Part shown: positions 28,703 to 38,537 of the stretch, in pieces
Layout of the letters: every line of letters starts with the position of its first letter
How positions within the stretch are numbered: the first letter of the stretch is position 1
Origin: Aureibaculum luteum
GTDB taxonomy: Bacteria; Bacteroidota; Bacteroidia; Flavobacteriales; Flavobacteriaceae
Assembly: GCF_003449015.1 (NCBI RefSeq)
Contig: NZ_QRGD01000008.1
Span: 62,001 to 126,000 of the forward strand
Length of the DNA stretch: 64,000 bases
Reading direction: 5' to 3'
Position numbers and translations under genes: made by a program
The notes under the pieces: model-generated
Told to the model about the DNA's origin: nothing
The model's database searches: none
The model's input: only the letters and a program-made list of their open reading frames with translations

Positions 28703-31585
28703 ATGGTTTTTTTTAGTAATAAATTATCAGTTTATTTAGTTTTAATTCTTTTATGTTTTGGTGTAAAAGGCATTAGTGGTCAGGTTAAAAATAATGGATT
28801 ACCAAAAATTAATAATTTTACAAAAACAGATTATGATGGTGGTACTCAAAATTGGCAAATAGATCAAGATACCATTGGTAATATTTATTTTGCCAATAAT
28901 AATGGGTTGCTTCAGTTTGATGGAAATTCATGGCAATTATATAAAATTCCTAATTCTTCTAACATAAGAAGTGTAAAATATGATAGAACAAATGGACGTA
29001 TTTATGTTGGTGGTTATAATCAATTTGGTTATTTTGAATCTAATTTAAAAGGAAAACTTGTATTTAAATCATTATTACCATTAATTGATAGTACCGAAAG
29101 TAAACCAACTGATTTTATTTGGAAGATTCATATATTTAATGATGAAGTTATTTTTCAGGCTTTTCATAAGGCATATATTTTCAAAGACAATGAGATAAAG
29201 ACGCTTGAAGCACCTAAACGATTTCAGTTCTCATTTTTAGTTGATAATAATCTTTATTTTCAAGACATCGAGTATGGGGTATTTGAATATGTAAAAGGTG
29301 CTTTAATAGCACTAAAGGGTACTGAAGTATTAAAAAACACGGAGATTTGGAGTATATTAAAAATGCCAAATAATACATTACTTTTTACTTTATTAGAAAA
29401 GGGATTGTATACCTATCAAAATGAAATAGTTAAACCTTGGAATACGGAAGCGAATGAGTTTGTTAAGAAGAATAGTACACTTGGTGGAATAACAATTAAT
29501 AACACTTCTTTAGTATTTAATACTGTATTGGATGGAATTATCATATGTAATATGGATGGTAAAATAAAACAACATATTAACTTAGATAAAGGACTTCAAA
29601 ATAATACAATTCTTAGCTCATTTATTGATAGTAATAGTAATCTTTGGTTAGGTTTAGATAATGGAATTACTCATGTTAGTATAAACTCTCCTTTTACCTA
29701 TTTCGGTTCGAGTCAAAATTTGAGTACCGTATATGGTACAGTTATTTATAAGGGATATTTATATGTAGCCACAAATCAAGGTCTTTTTTATCGTTTATTG
29801 AACAATACTTTTTCGGATGACTCCTTTAAATTGGTTGAAGGAACAACGGCACAAACATGGAATATTCAAGTTATTGGTGATGATTTAGTATGTGCAAATA
29901 ATAGGGGAGCCATGCTAATAAAGAATAACAAGGTAGCCAAAGTACTTGATAATATTGGCTATTATGGATTTAAAGAAATACCAGATCAACGGAATTTGAT
30001 TATTGGTTCTAATTATGGTGGCTTTTCGATATTTGAAAAAACAAAAACTGGGTTAGTTTACAAAAATCAGATTGGTGATTTTGATAAAGCTTCAAATATA
30101 TTTGAACATGATGGTAACTTTTTATGGTTGAAAAGAGATAATTTATTGTATCAAATGGAGATCTCCGAAGATTATAAAGAGTTTAACTCCATAGAAACCA
30201 TAACTAAATTTAATGATACTGTTAGTGCGATTAATAGTTTACAAAGAATCAATAATGAAGTTTATTTTCAAACAAATAATCATTTTTACTCCTATTCTAA
30301 AGGGCAAGATAGATTTTTTGAAGATAGAAAGTTGAGTAATTATTTTAAGGATGTAGCTACGATAAATAATTTAATAGAAGATGCACGAGGTAATTTATGG
30401 TATGTTTTTGATGAGTCTTTGGGGGTGTTAATGAAAAACAAAAATAGAGACTATACCAATATAATTAAACCATTTTCTAATTTAACTGGTAATTTAGTGC
30501 CTAATTACTTGTCAATTAATGCAAAGGATAATAAAAATATTTTTATTGGTTTAATTGATGGACTTGCACATTATGATACCACTGTTTCAAATAGAATATC
30601 AGTTCCAAGAGCGGTCATCAGAAGTTTTATTTATGAAAAAGATACTATAATGCAGGGCAATCCTCAACAAAGTAGTTTCAATATAAAGATTCCGTATAAG
30701 TCAAACAATATTAAATTCACATTCTCTTCACCGGAATATAATCGAGAGCCTATATTGTATTCCTATAAGTTAGATCCATTTGATAAAGAATGGAGTTTAT
30801 GGACGAAAAATGCAATGAAGGAATATACTAATTTAGTTGAGAATGATTATCAAATGCATGTTAGAGTTAAAAACAGTTATAATAATGTTTCTGACCCAAC
30901 ACTCTTTAAATTCAGAATTTATCCTCCTTGGTATCGACATTATTTAGCGTATATATGTTATTCATTGTTTATCATAGTGAGTATATATTTTATTTCTTTA
31001 TGGATGAAATTAAAAATTAGAAAAGATAAATATTACGAGACCTTAGAACACCGAAAACGCTATTTAGAAAAAGAAGCAAAAATAATATCAGAGCAGTATA
31101 AGCTTGAGAAAGAAATTGAGGATTTAAATCGAGATAAATTACAAACAAGAATTCTAGCTAAGGATAAGGAGTTGGTAAGTAATTCATTACAAGTTGTAAA
31201 AAAGAATAAAATTTTAAATGGAATAATTGATAAATTGAAAAAATTAGAAACTTCAGAAATAAGTCCTGAAACGAAATTGCAATTACACAGTCTTAAAAAA
31301 AGTGTTTTAAAAGAAATAAATGCAGACAAAAGTTGGAAGGATTTGGAAAAACATATTAAAAATGTACATTTTGATTTTCTGAAACGCTTACAAGATAAAT
31401 ATGAAAATATTACGCCACGTGAATTAGATTTATCTACCTATTTACTTATAAATATGTCAACAAAGGAAATAGCTGAAGTTATGAATATATCAAAAGGAGG
31501 AGTAGAGCTAGCACGATATAGACTGCGTAAAAAACTGGGACTATCAAGAAAAGACAATTTAACAGGTTTTTTGATGAATATATAG
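28703..31585 (+). CDS. Membrane-spanning one-component regulator (propeller, Y_Y_Y, LuxR HTH)
   Basis: 960 residues. Signal peptide (about 1-26), a two-component-regulator-type beta-propeller (about 35-640), a triple-Tyr (Y_Y_Y) domain (about 670-735, LYSYKLDPFDKEWSLW), one membrane helix (about 748-770), a charged coiled coil (about 775-850) and a C-terminal LuxR-type HTH (about 900-960; ITPRELDLSTYLL, STKEIAEVMNIS). There is no histidine kinase or receiver domain, unlike hybrid two-component systems that control most such loci. It is divergent from susC and probably senses glucan oligosaccharide in the periplasm. Confidence 0.88.
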   Translation: MVFFSNKLSVYLVLILLCFGVKGISGQVKNNGLPKINNFTKTDYDGGTQNWQIDQDTIGNIYFANNNGLLQFDGNSWQLYKIPNSSNIRSVKYDRTNGRIYVGGYNQFGYFESNLKGKLVFKSLLPLIDSTESKPTDFIWKIHIFNDEVIFQAFHKAYIFKDNEIKTLEAPKRFQFSFLVDNNLYFQDIEYGVFEYVKGALIALKGTEVLKNTEIWSILKMPNNTLLFTLLEKGLYTYQNEIVKPWNTEANEFVKKNSTLGGITINNTSLVFNTVLDGIIICNMDGKIKQHINLDKGLQNNTILSSFIDSNSNLWLGLDNGITHVSINSPFTYFGSSQNLSTVYGTVIYKGYLYVATNQGLFYRLLNNTFSDDSFKLVEGTTAQTWNIQVIGDDLVCANNRGAMLIKNNKVAKVLDNIGYYGFKEIPDQRNLIIGSNYGGFSIFEKTKTGLVYKNQIGDFDKASNIFEHDGNFLWLKRDNLLYQMEISEDYKEFNSIETITKFNDTVSAINSLQRINNEVYFQTNNHFYSYSKGQDRFFEDRKLSNYFKDVATINNLIEDARGNLWYVFDESLGVLMKNKNRDYTNIIKPFSNLTGNLVPNYLSINAKDNKNIFIGLIDGLAHYDTTVSNRISVPRAVIRSFIYEKDTIMQGNPQQSSFNIKIPYKSNNIKFTFSSPEYNREPILYSYKLDPFDKEWSLWTKNAMKEYTNLVENDYQMHVRVKNSYNNVSDPTLFKFRIYPPWYRHYLAYICYSLFIIVSIYFISLWMKLKIRKDKYYETLEHRKRYLEKEAKIISEQYKLEKEIEDLNRDKLQTRILAKDKELVSNSLQVVKKNKILNGIIDKLKKLETSEISPETKLQLHSLKKSVLKEINADKSWKDLEKHIKNVHFDFLKRLQDKYENITPRELDLSTYLLINMSTKEIAEVMNISKGGVELARYRLRKKLGLSRKDNLTGFLMNI

Positions 31586-31601
31586 TATTAAATATATAAT
31601 A

Positions 31602-32105
31602 ATGACAATTTTTAAGACAAAAAGGCTGCTAGTAAGAAGTTTAAAAATGGAAGATTTTGAAGCTTTTAATAAAATGCAGACGAATAAAAATGTGATGAAA
31701 TATGTTAGAGGGAGACCGATGACCTATCAGGAGAATATGGAAGAATTACCCAAATTAATTGAATTTTATGATAAAGAGGAGAATGATTTTTTTATTTATG
31801 CAATTTCAAGAATTGAAGATGGTTTATTTGTTGGTACTGTTGCATTGGTCAAAGATGAACATAATAACGATGAAATAGGGTATCGATTTTTAGAAGAATA
31901 TTGGGGGAATGGCTATGGAACAGAAGTTCTTAGCGGTTTGATAGCTTACTGTAAATCAATAAAAATGGAAAATTTAATTGCAATTGTAGCCACAGAAAAC
32001 GTTGCCTCGTTAAAGATGATAAAAAATGCAGGTTTTCAGTTTATTGAAAATTTTGTGAGTGATGATTTACAGATACCAGAACAAAGGTATTACTTAGAGC
32101 TATGA
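31602..32105 (+). CDS. GNAT-family N-acetyltransferase
   Basis: 167 residues of the RimJ/RimL-like GNAT family: TKRLLVRSLKMEDFEAF at the N-terminus, GTVALVKDEHNNDEIGYRF for strand 4, the acetyl-CoA-binding loop YWGNGYGTEVL (about 104-114) and ASLKMIKNAGFQF at the end. It transfers an acetyl group to an amine; the acceptor is unknown. It starts 16 bases after the regulator and may be read with it. Confidence 0.88.
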   Translation: MTIFKTKRLLVRSLKMEDFEAFNKMQTNKNVMKYVRGRPMTYQENMEELPKLIEFYDKEENDFFIYAISRIEDGLFVGTVALVKDEHNNDEIGYRFLEEYWGNGYGTEVLSGLIAYCKSIKMENLIAIVATENVASLKMIKNAGFQFIENFVSDDLQIPEQRYYLEL

Positions 32106-32272
32106 TAGCTAAATCATTATTACCCTTTCAAACTCAATTCGTTGCCGTATCAACTTCTTTTATAATATTGAGTATGATCACAATGACAATCAAAATTAAG
32201 GCTCTAAGGAATCTGCCAAACGGTTTTGGTCATAACGTTGATCATGGAATGCGGAAACATTTCAGTAATAAT

Positions 32273-33325
32273 TTATTTGATAAGTTCTAAGGTCGCCATA
32301 ATAGGGTAATGGTCTGAAAGTTGTATGCCATAATTTTTATGCGACTTCACTTTAAAGTGTTTATCCACAAAAATATAATCGATACGTAAAGGAAATTTAT
32401 TAAACTTATAGGTAGTTCCAAAACCTTCACCAGCCTCTAAATATGTATCTTTAAAATTATTCTTAACATTATTGTAAGCCCATGAATAGGCTGTATTGTT
32501 TAAATCACCTGTTACTATTACTTTATACTTACAGGTGTTTATATGCTTATTTAAGGAGTCTATTTGTTGTTGCTGAACTTTAAACGATTGGCGTACTTTT
32601 TTTACTAATTTTTCCGAATCATCGTGCCCAAAGTAATGCTGATTTGGTACAATTCCTAAAGAGGCCATGTGAAAAGTATAAATTCTTATTGTATCTATAC
32701 GCTTAACAACATCTACAAACATTGCTGCTGCTGATGTTCTAGCATATTTAATTATACCTTGTTTTACAATGGGATATTTCGAATATATGCCTAAAGCAAT
32801 TCTATGTTTGCTATTTTGAATAGAGTCAGAATAATTTTCTAAAGTAGGGTTGCTGAAATAGGGGTATTTTAATTTAAAGTTTTTAGGAATTCTATATTCT
32901 TGTAATGCTAAAATATCTGGATCCTCATTTTCAACAAAATCTTTAATCTTTGATTCTATATCATCCACTTTTATCCATTTATACATATTAAATTTTCTAA
33001 CATTAAAACTCATTACGCTTATGGTATTAGAATCTTCTTGATTGATATTGTCATTAAATTTATATAATTGAGGAATAAAAAAATAGGATATTATCAATAC
33101 TATAAAAGACTGTAAAAGTTGTTTTTTGAAGCCTACTAATATCCAATATACTACAAATAGTATATTTATAATTATAACAGCAGGAACTACTATACTAAAT
33201 AAAGAAAATACACCAAATTTATTTGGAGATAATCGCGGTAAAAGAATAGCAAAAATTAATGCAATCGCAAAAATTGTATTAATGATAAATAGTATTTTAT
33301 TAAAAAATGATAGTTTCTTCACCAT
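32273..33325 (-). CDS. Membrane-anchored endonuclease/exonuclease/phosphatase family protein
   Basis: 350 residues. Three hydrophobic segments fill the first 95 residues (about 10-30, 40-62, 70-90). A metal-dependent EEP domain follows (about 100-350): MSFNVRKFN, LALQEYR (metal-binding Glu), VTGDLNNTA and the C-terminal RIDYIFVD...LSDHYPIMATLEL with the catalytic Asp and His. Such proteins cleave phosphodiesters or phospholipids; the specific substrate is not evident. It is the last gene of the mutL-rhomboid cluster. Confidence 0.88.
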   Translation of the reverse strand: MVKKLSFFNKILFIINTIFAIALIFAILLPRLSPNKFGVFSLFSIVVPAVIIINILFVVYWILVGFKKQLLQSFIVLIISYFFIPQLYKFNDNINQEDSNTISVMSFNVRKFNMYKWIKVDDIESKIKDFVENEDPDILALQEYRIPKNFKLKYPYFSNPTLENYSDSIQNSKHRIALGIYSKYPIVKQGIIKYARTSAAAMFVDVVKRIDTIRIYTFHMASLGIVPNQHYFGHDDSEKLVKKVRQSFKVQQQQIDSLNKHINTCKYKVIVTGDLNNTAYSWAYNNVKNNFKDTYLEAGEGFGTTYKFNKFPLRIDYIFVDKHFKVKSHKNYGIQLSDHYPIMATLELIK

Positions 33326-33339
33326 ATAAAATTACTATG

Positions 33340-34194
33340 TTATTTTTTACCAACCTTAAAAAGAAAATCTTTTTCTTGTTGCGTTAATGTTTCATAACCA
33401 GATTTACTTATTTTATCTAAAATTGCATCTATCTTTTGCTGATCATTTGCATTATTTTTCGCCCTTTTTTGAGGGTTAGGGTTTTTATAAACAGTTCTCA
33501 ACGACTCTTTCTTTTTTGATTTAAAAATTGATCCGAAAAGCTGATGTAGGTTCTTTCCTTTATTCGCTTGGTTAGTGAGTAAAAAACCAATTAGAGCACC
33601 ACCTAAATGTGCCAAGTGCCCGCCTGTATTATTTATAGGTAATTGAATAATGTCAATAAAGATCATGGCTACCGCAATATGCCATAATTTTACAGCCCCT
33701 ATAAACCTCAAATGGATAGCGTAATTGGGCACCTTAGCAGCAATACCTACTAGAATTGCAGTTACACCGGCTGATGCACCTAATAAAACGGCATTACTTC
33801 CTTTTAGAGCCGGAAAAAAATTATAACTAGCAAGGTAAATTATACCTCCAACAGCAATACCTGATACATAATAAATTAAAAAATCACGTTTTGAAAAGAA
33901 ATCTAAAAATAGGTTTCCAATATAAAATAGGAATATTAAATTAAATAAAATATGTAAAAAATCAGCATGTAAAAACCCATACGTAATTAGGGTCCAAGGT
34001 TTTGTTAGAAATAGGTTAAAATCTGCAGGTAAAGACAGCCAGTTAACAAATAAATTATCATGCCATTGCATAAAACTAGATAACACTTTAAATAATAAAG
34101 TAATTATATATAATAAAATGTTGGCATAGATGATCTGCTCAGCAATGTTTGCTGATTTTATTCTGTATAATATTTGATCTTTTATAGTGTTCAA
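33340..34194 (-). CDS. Rhomboid intramembrane serine protease (second of a pair)
   Basis: 284 residues with six or so membrane helices. The catalytic Ser is Ser141 in LLGASAGVTAI; the His is His196 in GHLAHLGGALIG. HADFLHILFNLIFLFYIG carries the conserved His-Asn helix. A soluble C-terminal tail (about 215-284) ends in DAILDKISKSGYETLTQQEK, a short helical motif seen after many Bacteroidota rhomboids. It follows the other rhomboid by six bases. It would cut single-pass membrane proteins in the lipid bilayer. Confidence 0.92.
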   Translation of the reverse strand: MNTIKDQILYRIKSANIAEQIIYANILLYIITLLFKVLSSFMQWHDNLFVNWLSLPADFNLFLTKPWTLITYGFLHADFLHILFNLIFLFYIGNLFLDFFSKRDFLIYYVSGIAVGGIIYLASYNFFPALKGSNAVLLGASAGVTAILVGIAAKVPNYAIHLRFIGAVKLWHIAVAMIFIDIIQLPINNTGGHLAHLGGALIGFLLTNQANKGKNLHQLFGSIFKSKKKESLRTVYKNPNPQKRAKNNANDQQKIDAILDKISKSGYETLTQQEKDFLFKVGKK

Positions 34195-34200
34195 TGTATT

Positions 34201-34947
34201 TTATTTATCCCACCTTTTAAACTGATTCTTTTTCCAATACAACATAATTATTAATCCCACAATGGCACCACCCACGTGGGCAAAATGAGCTACACCATCT
34301 CCAAAAATTGAATATCCCGTTAGGCCTGAAAATAAATCCAATGCAATTAAAACTGGAATAAAATATTTGGCCGCAATAGGCACGGGAAAAAATATTAAAG
34401 CCAATTTAGCATTTGGGAAACTCATTCCAAAAGCGACCAATACGCCATAAAGAGCTCCAGATGCACCAACAGCAGGGGTGTTATAAAGCCTGTAGAATTT
34501 TAGTAATTCTTCTTGAGAAAACTTATCAAATATTCCTGAAGAAGAACCTCCAGTATCTAATAAATTCTGAATATCAGCACTGCTAAATCCCATAGAAATG
34601 ATATCATTGTAAATACTTGTATATTGAAAGTAGTTGACAGCACTATAGATTAATCCAGCACCTATACCTGCAGAAAAATAAAAGAAAATAAATTTATTAC
34701 GACCCCAAAGTTGTTCCAATGGACTACCAAACATCCAAACGCCTAGCATGTTAAAACCTATGTGCATCAACGATTGTTGACTGTGCATAAACATATGCGT
34801 AACATATTGCCAAATACCAAATGCTGGATTTGTAGGAAAATGTAAAGCAAATAGGTCCTGTAAAGGCGGATAAGCAAATTTAGCTACAAGAAAGAGTAGC
34901 ACATTTATTATGATGATATGTTTAACCGTATCAGTTATTTTTCCCAT
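34201..34947 (-). CDS. Rhomboid intramembrane serine protease (first of a pair)
   Basis: 248 residues with about six membrane helices. Ser163 in GASGALYG and His224 in HFAHVGGAIVG form the catalytic pair, and HIGFNMLGVWMFG gives the His/Asn helix. An insertion between helices (about 108-155) is unusual in length and Ser/Gly-rich. It is 20 bases downstream of mutL and directly precedes the second rhomboid; the duplication is old because the two sequences are quite different. Confidence 0.93.
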   Translation of the reverse strand: MGKITDTVKHIIIINVLLFLVAKFAYPPLQDLFALHFPTNPAFGIWQYVTHMFMHSQQSLMHIGFNMLGVWMFGSPLEQLWGRNKFIFFYFSAGIGAGLIYSAVNYFQYTSIYNDIISMGFSSADIQNLLDTGGSSSGIFDKFSQEELLKFYRLYNTPAVGASGALYGVLVAFGMSFPNAKLALIFFPVPIAAKYFIPVLIALDLFSGLTGYSIFGDGVAHFAHVGGAIVGLIIMLYWKKNQFKRWDK

Positions 34948-34967
34948 TGTTATTATTTATAAAGGGT

Positions 34968-36794
34968 TTAATTGTCAAATTTAAGTTGAATTTCTTCAGA
35001 AGAAAGTGTAATAAATGTTTTTTTACCAAATGGTGACTGATTAGGCTCTTTACATGAAAACAATTGTTCTAATAACTCCTCTTGTTCTTTACTGTTAAGC
35101 TTGGTTCCATTTTTTATAGCTAAGCTTCTTGCAAGGCTTTTAGCTATCGCGTCTAATTGACTGAAACTAGAATCGGGTATTTCGTTTTTAATGTCTTCAA
35201 AAAGCTCTTCAAATAAACCTTGCACATTGTTTTGATTAACATTTACAGGAATTCCGTCTAACGTAATGGTATCATTGTCAATTTTGTCAAATTGAAAGCC
35301 TACACTTTCTAAATCAGGTTGAATTTCTTTGCAAAGTGTAATATCACCTTTATTAAATGTTATTTCTAATGGAAAGAGTAATTGTTGACTAGAAGTGTCT
35401 TCAATAGTCATTTTCGTTAAAAACTCTTCATATAAAACTCGCTGATGTGCTAAATTTTGATTAATGTACACAACACCTGATTTGATAACACTAAGTATAT
35501 ATTTTTTATGAACTTGAAGTGTTTTTGCCTTTATTTCGTTTTCTAAAGAATTAAATAAATCTTTATTTACAACATCAGCCTCCACTTCAATTTCTTGCAC
35601 ATCTAGTGCTGTTTCTGTTCCTGAATATAAAGAATCCCATTGGGCCGTTTTTGGTTTGTCATATGATTTTGAGTTAGACTCACTTTCAAATGGGTTAAAA
35701 CTTGGGTTAACGGTTATTTGTGGTGTAGAAACAGATGTTTTATCCTTAAATGAATAAGGAACATCCATAGTGGCATCTCTATTAAAATCTAATACGGGTG
35801 CCACATTATATTGTCCTAAACTATGCTTTACGGTAGATCGTAAAATGGCATAAAGAGCATGCTCGTTCTCAAATTTTATTTCCGTTTTTGTAGGATGAAT
35901 ATTAATGTCAATTGTGTTAGGAGGAACAGATAGATACAAAAAATAGGAAGGATGATGTCCTGGTGGTAATAATTGATCAAAAGCATTGATTACCGCATGG
36001 TGTAAATATCCATTTTTGATAAATCTATTGTTTACAAAGAAAAATTGTTCACCACGTTTTTTCTTGGCAAATTCTGGTTTTGATACAAATCCCTCAATAG
36101 TAATAATATCTGTATGTTCTTGAATGGGGACTAGTTTTTCATTTATTTTTTTTCCGAATACGGCAACTATTCGCTGACGTAAATTACTGCTGTTTAAATT
36201 CAGTACCTCACTATCATTACTGTAAAAATCAAATGCAATAGCGGGGTGGGTAAGGGCTACACGATAGAATTCATCTTTTATATGTCGTAATTCAATCGAA
36301 TTGGATTTAAGAAAATTTCTACGAGCGGGTATATTAAAAAATAAGTGTTTAACTGCTATACTTGTACCTGTTGGTGTAGCAATAACATCTTGATTCTGGA
36401 TGGTACTACCTTCAATTTTTATTTGCGTACCTAATTCTTGATCTACTTGTTTTGTTTTAACTTCAACATGTGCAATAGCCGCAATAGAAGCCAGTGCTTC
36501 ACCTCGAAAACCTTTGGTATTTAAATTAAATAAATCTTCTGCGGTTCTTATTTTTGAAGTAGCATGGCGTTCAAATGATAATCTAGCATCAGTTGCACTC
36601 ATACCTTTGCCATTATCAATAACCTGAACTAAGGTTTTACCAGCATCTTTAATGAGTAATTTTATTTCCGTTGCATCTGCATCTATTGCATTTTCTAGCA
36701 ATTCTTTTACAACGGAAGCAGGACGTTGAACCACTTCGCCGGCAGCAATCTGATTGGCAACATGATCTGGAAGTAGTTGAATAATATCTGACAT
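34968..36794 (-). CDS. mutL: DNA mismatch repair protein MutL
   Basis: 608 residues. The GHKL ATPase N-terminus shows the expected motifs: IAAGEVVQRPASVVKELLENAIDA, split here as IAAGEVVQRP then ELLENAIDA (about 15-38), DNGKGM and TKGFRGEALASI. The dimerisation C-terminus (about 420-608) ends in SPFGKKTFITLS; the DQHAxxER-type endonuclease motif is not intact (NLAHQRVLYEEF). That means it may lack MutL endonuclease activity, which fits a bacterium using a separate nicking route, though I cannot verify this. It starts one base before the next gene's stop. Confidence 0.96.
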   Translation of the reverse strand: MSDIIQLLPDHVANQIAAGEVVQRPASVVKELLENAIDADATEIKLLIKDAGKTLVQVIDNGKGMSATDARLSFERHATSKIRTAEDLFNLNTKGFRGEALASIAAIAHVEVKTKQVDQELGTQIKIEGSTIQNQDVIATPTGTSIAVKHLFFNIPARRNFLKSNSIELRHIKDEFYRVALTHPAIAFDFYSNDSEVLNLNSSNLRQRIVAVFGKKINEKLVPIQEHTDIITIEGFVSKPEFAKKKRGEQFFFVNNRFIKNGYLHHAVINAFDQLLPPGHHPSYFLYLSVPPNTIDINIHPTKTEIKFENEHALYAILRSTVKHSLGQYNVAPVLDFNRDATMDVPYSFKDKTSVSTPQITVNPSFNPFESESNSKSYDKPKTAQWDSLYSGTETALDVQEIEVEADVVNKDLFNSLENEIKAKTLQVHKKYILSVIKSGVVYINQNLAHQRVLYEEFLTKMTIEDTSSQQLLFPLEITFNKGDITLCKEIQPDLESVGFQFDKIDNDTITLDGIPVNVNQNNVQGLFEELFEDIKNEIPDSSFSQLDAIAKSLARSLAIKNGTKLNSKEQEELLEQLFSCKEPNQSPFGKKTFITLSSEEIQLKFDN

Positions 36795-37064
36795 TTATTT
36801 CATTTGAAAAATGGATAGATCAAAATCTATTATATAGAGAAAAATAAACACTAAAATAGCGACTGTAATTGCTATTGTTTTATTGATGCCTTTTGAGCTT
36901 TTTGTTTCTTCAAAGGCATTGGTGAATTTTGTTTTGAGAGAATTTTTTCCAACAGTTGTTCTAAATTCGTCAAACTTATGTTCTATCTTATATGGATTGC
37001 CCTCTCCTTTATAATATCTTGGAGAATATTCAAATTTTTTGTTTTTACGTTTAATAAATCCCAT
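36795..37064 (-). CDS. Small membrane protein between ribH and mutL
   Basis: 89 residues: a basic, tyrosine-containing N-terminal half (MGFIKRKNKKFEYSPRYYKG) and a single C-terminal membrane helix (about 62-82). Its stop touches the mutL start, so it is translationally linked to mutL. Homologues in this place are sometimes labelled 'riboflavin synthase subunit beta', which its length and sequence do not support. Function unknown. Confidence 0.7.
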   Translation of the reverse strand: MGFIKRKNKKFEYSPRYYKGEGNPYKIEHKFDEFRTTVGKNSLKTKFTNAFEETKSSKGINKTIAITVAILVFIFLYIIDFDLSIFQMK

Positions 37065-37180
37065 AACAGTGAATGTTTAATTATAAATTTAGCTTATTTA
37101 CACCAAAAATTAAACCAAAATCAAATTTACAGAAATAAATAGGGGCAATCAAAATTTAATAGGGAAAATACGTGTTAAAA

Positions 37181-37654
37181 CTATGCTAATGTTGCCATTT
37201 TAATGGCGGCAACTGCACATTCTACACCTTTGTTACCATGTTTTCCTCCTGATCTATCAATAGATTGTTGCATTGAGTTATCCGTTAATACACAGAAAAT
37301 AGTAGGTACATCAAATTGAATATTTAAATCTTTAATGCCTTGTGAAACAGCTTCGCAAACAAAATCAAAATGTTTGGTTTCACCTTGTATCACACATCCA
37401 ATAGCAATTATAGCATCAAATTTACCTTGTTTTAGTAGGTGTTTACTTCCGTAAACTAATTCAAAACTACCAGGTACATTCAGTCTTATAATATTAGCAT
37501 CCACAGCTCCATTATCTAATAATGTAGTATGAGCACCTTTATAAAGGTTTTCTGTAACTGAAGTGTTCCACTCGGAAACAACAATACCAAATTTTAATTT
37601 TTTAGCATTGCCAATTACTGATTTATCGTAATCTGATAAGTTTGTAGTTGCCAT
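37181..37654 (-). CDS. ribH: 6,7-Dimethyl-8-ribityllumazine synthase
   Basis: 157 residues, the usual length. Family motifs are VVSEWNTSVTENL, VPGSFELVYG (about 60-70), IAIGCVIQGETKHFDFV (catalytic His in TKHFDF) and FCVLTDNSMQQSIDRSGGKHGNKG. It condenses the ribitylaminouracil with dihydroxybutanone phosphate in riboflavin synthesis. It lies six bases after the TPR gene, in the same direction. Confidence 0.96.
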   Translation of the reverse strand: MATTNLSDYDKSVIGNAKKLKFGIVVSEWNTSVTENLYKGAHTTLLDNGAVDANIIRLNVPGSFELVYGSKHLLKQGKFDAIIAIGCVIQGETKHFDFVCEAVSQGIKDLNIQFDVPTIFCVLTDNSMQQSIDRSGGKHGNKGVECAVAAIKMATLA

Positions 37655-37660
37655 ATAGGC

Positions 37661-38434
37661 TTAATTTTGAGCAGCTAATCTAGCTCTATTTAAATAAATA
37701 TCAATTTTAAGTCCTTCATCAGAATTAGGATATTCATTTTTTATTCTAGTGAACAATTCTTCAGCTTTCGTGTAATTTTCTAAGTCCATAGCAATGTTAC
37801 CGGCCTTAAATAAATACAAAGGAGAAGTAAACTCATTACTTTTAAAATTAGCAGCCTTTATATAACTGTCAATAGCATCTTTTGGTTGGTTAGTGTCTGA
37901 ATAAAGATCACCTAAGTTACCTTCCGCTATAGCACCTAAAATTTCATCATCTGTTGAAAAAGCATTCAAATATTTTTCAGCATTTTCGTAATCATTGGTT
38001 TTTAAGTAAGAAATACCCGCCATATATTTTGCTAAATTACCAGCATCTGTGCTTCCGTAATTATCAATAATATCAATTAAGCCATATTTGCCGTCAGCAC
38101 CATTAAGGGCTAATTTATAAAGAGAATCTACCGCTATTGTAGCAGAACCTGATTCGGCTTGGTCAAAAAAGCTTTTTGGATAGGCCAATTCGTTTGCTGC
38201 ATCAATACTTTTTGGTTCCTTAACAAATTTGTTATAAGCTAAATAACCTAATATTAAGGCCGCAAGTGCTACGAATCCAATAATTAATGGTTTACTATTT
38301 TTTTCAATCCATTTTTCAGATTTCGAAGCCGTTTCGTCTAGGGTATTAAATACCTCTGCTGTTGTGCTTTGTTCCTCTACTTTAGAAACCTTATCAATTT
38401 TAGCCTTATTACCTTTTTTCTTATATGTTGCCAT
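37661..38434 (-). CDS. TPR-repeat protein with one membrane helix
   Basis: 257 residues. The basic N-terminus is cytoplasmic, a membrane helix lies at about 47-68 (PLIIGFVALAALILGYLAY), and tetratricopeptide-like helices fill about 110-257 (TNDYENAEKYLNAF, QPKDAIDSYIKAA, ENYTKAEELFTRIKNEYP). The architecture matches the YfgM-like group of scaffold proteins. It begins the ribH-mutL-rhomboid transcript and diverges from recF. Confidence 0.82.
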   Translation of the reverse strand: MATYKKKGNKAKIDKVSKVEEQSTTAEVFNTLDETASKSEKWIEKNSKPLIIGFVALAALILGYLAYNKFVKEPKSIDAANELAYPKSFFDQAESGSATIAVDSLYKLALNGADGKYGLIDIIDNYGSTDAGNLAKYMAGISYLKTNDYENAEKYLNAFSTDDEILGAIAEGNLGDLYSDTNQPKDAIDSYIKAANFKSNEFTSPLYLFKAGNIAMDLENYTKAEELFTRIKNEYPNSDEGLKIDIYLNRARLAAQN

Positions 38435-38457
38435 TTCTATGTCAAAATTTGTGGGTG

Positions 38458-38465
38458 CAAAAGTA
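38458..38465 (-). promoter_or_regulatory. -7 element TACTTTTG upstream of the TPR-ribH operon
   Basis: A perfect TAnnTTTG match 24 bases before the TPR gene ATG. Confidence 0.45.
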
Positions 38466-38537
38466 TAATTTTTTATGATATAATATTCTTATTATTGATG
38501 TAAATTTCGTTTTTTTGCAATGAACTTCATATAAAGT

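Noticed and set aside
32102-32290. 62-codon frame with ATGA overlap to the acetyltransferase stop
   Set aside because: The overlap is tempting, but the frame runs into the convergent endonuclease-like gene, has no recognisable motif, and the rest of the 167-base gap shows no other support. Left as non-coding.
36795-37064. Riboflavin synthase beta subunit
   Set aside because: The real lumazine synthase (ribH) is the next gene; this one is a small one-helix membrane protein.
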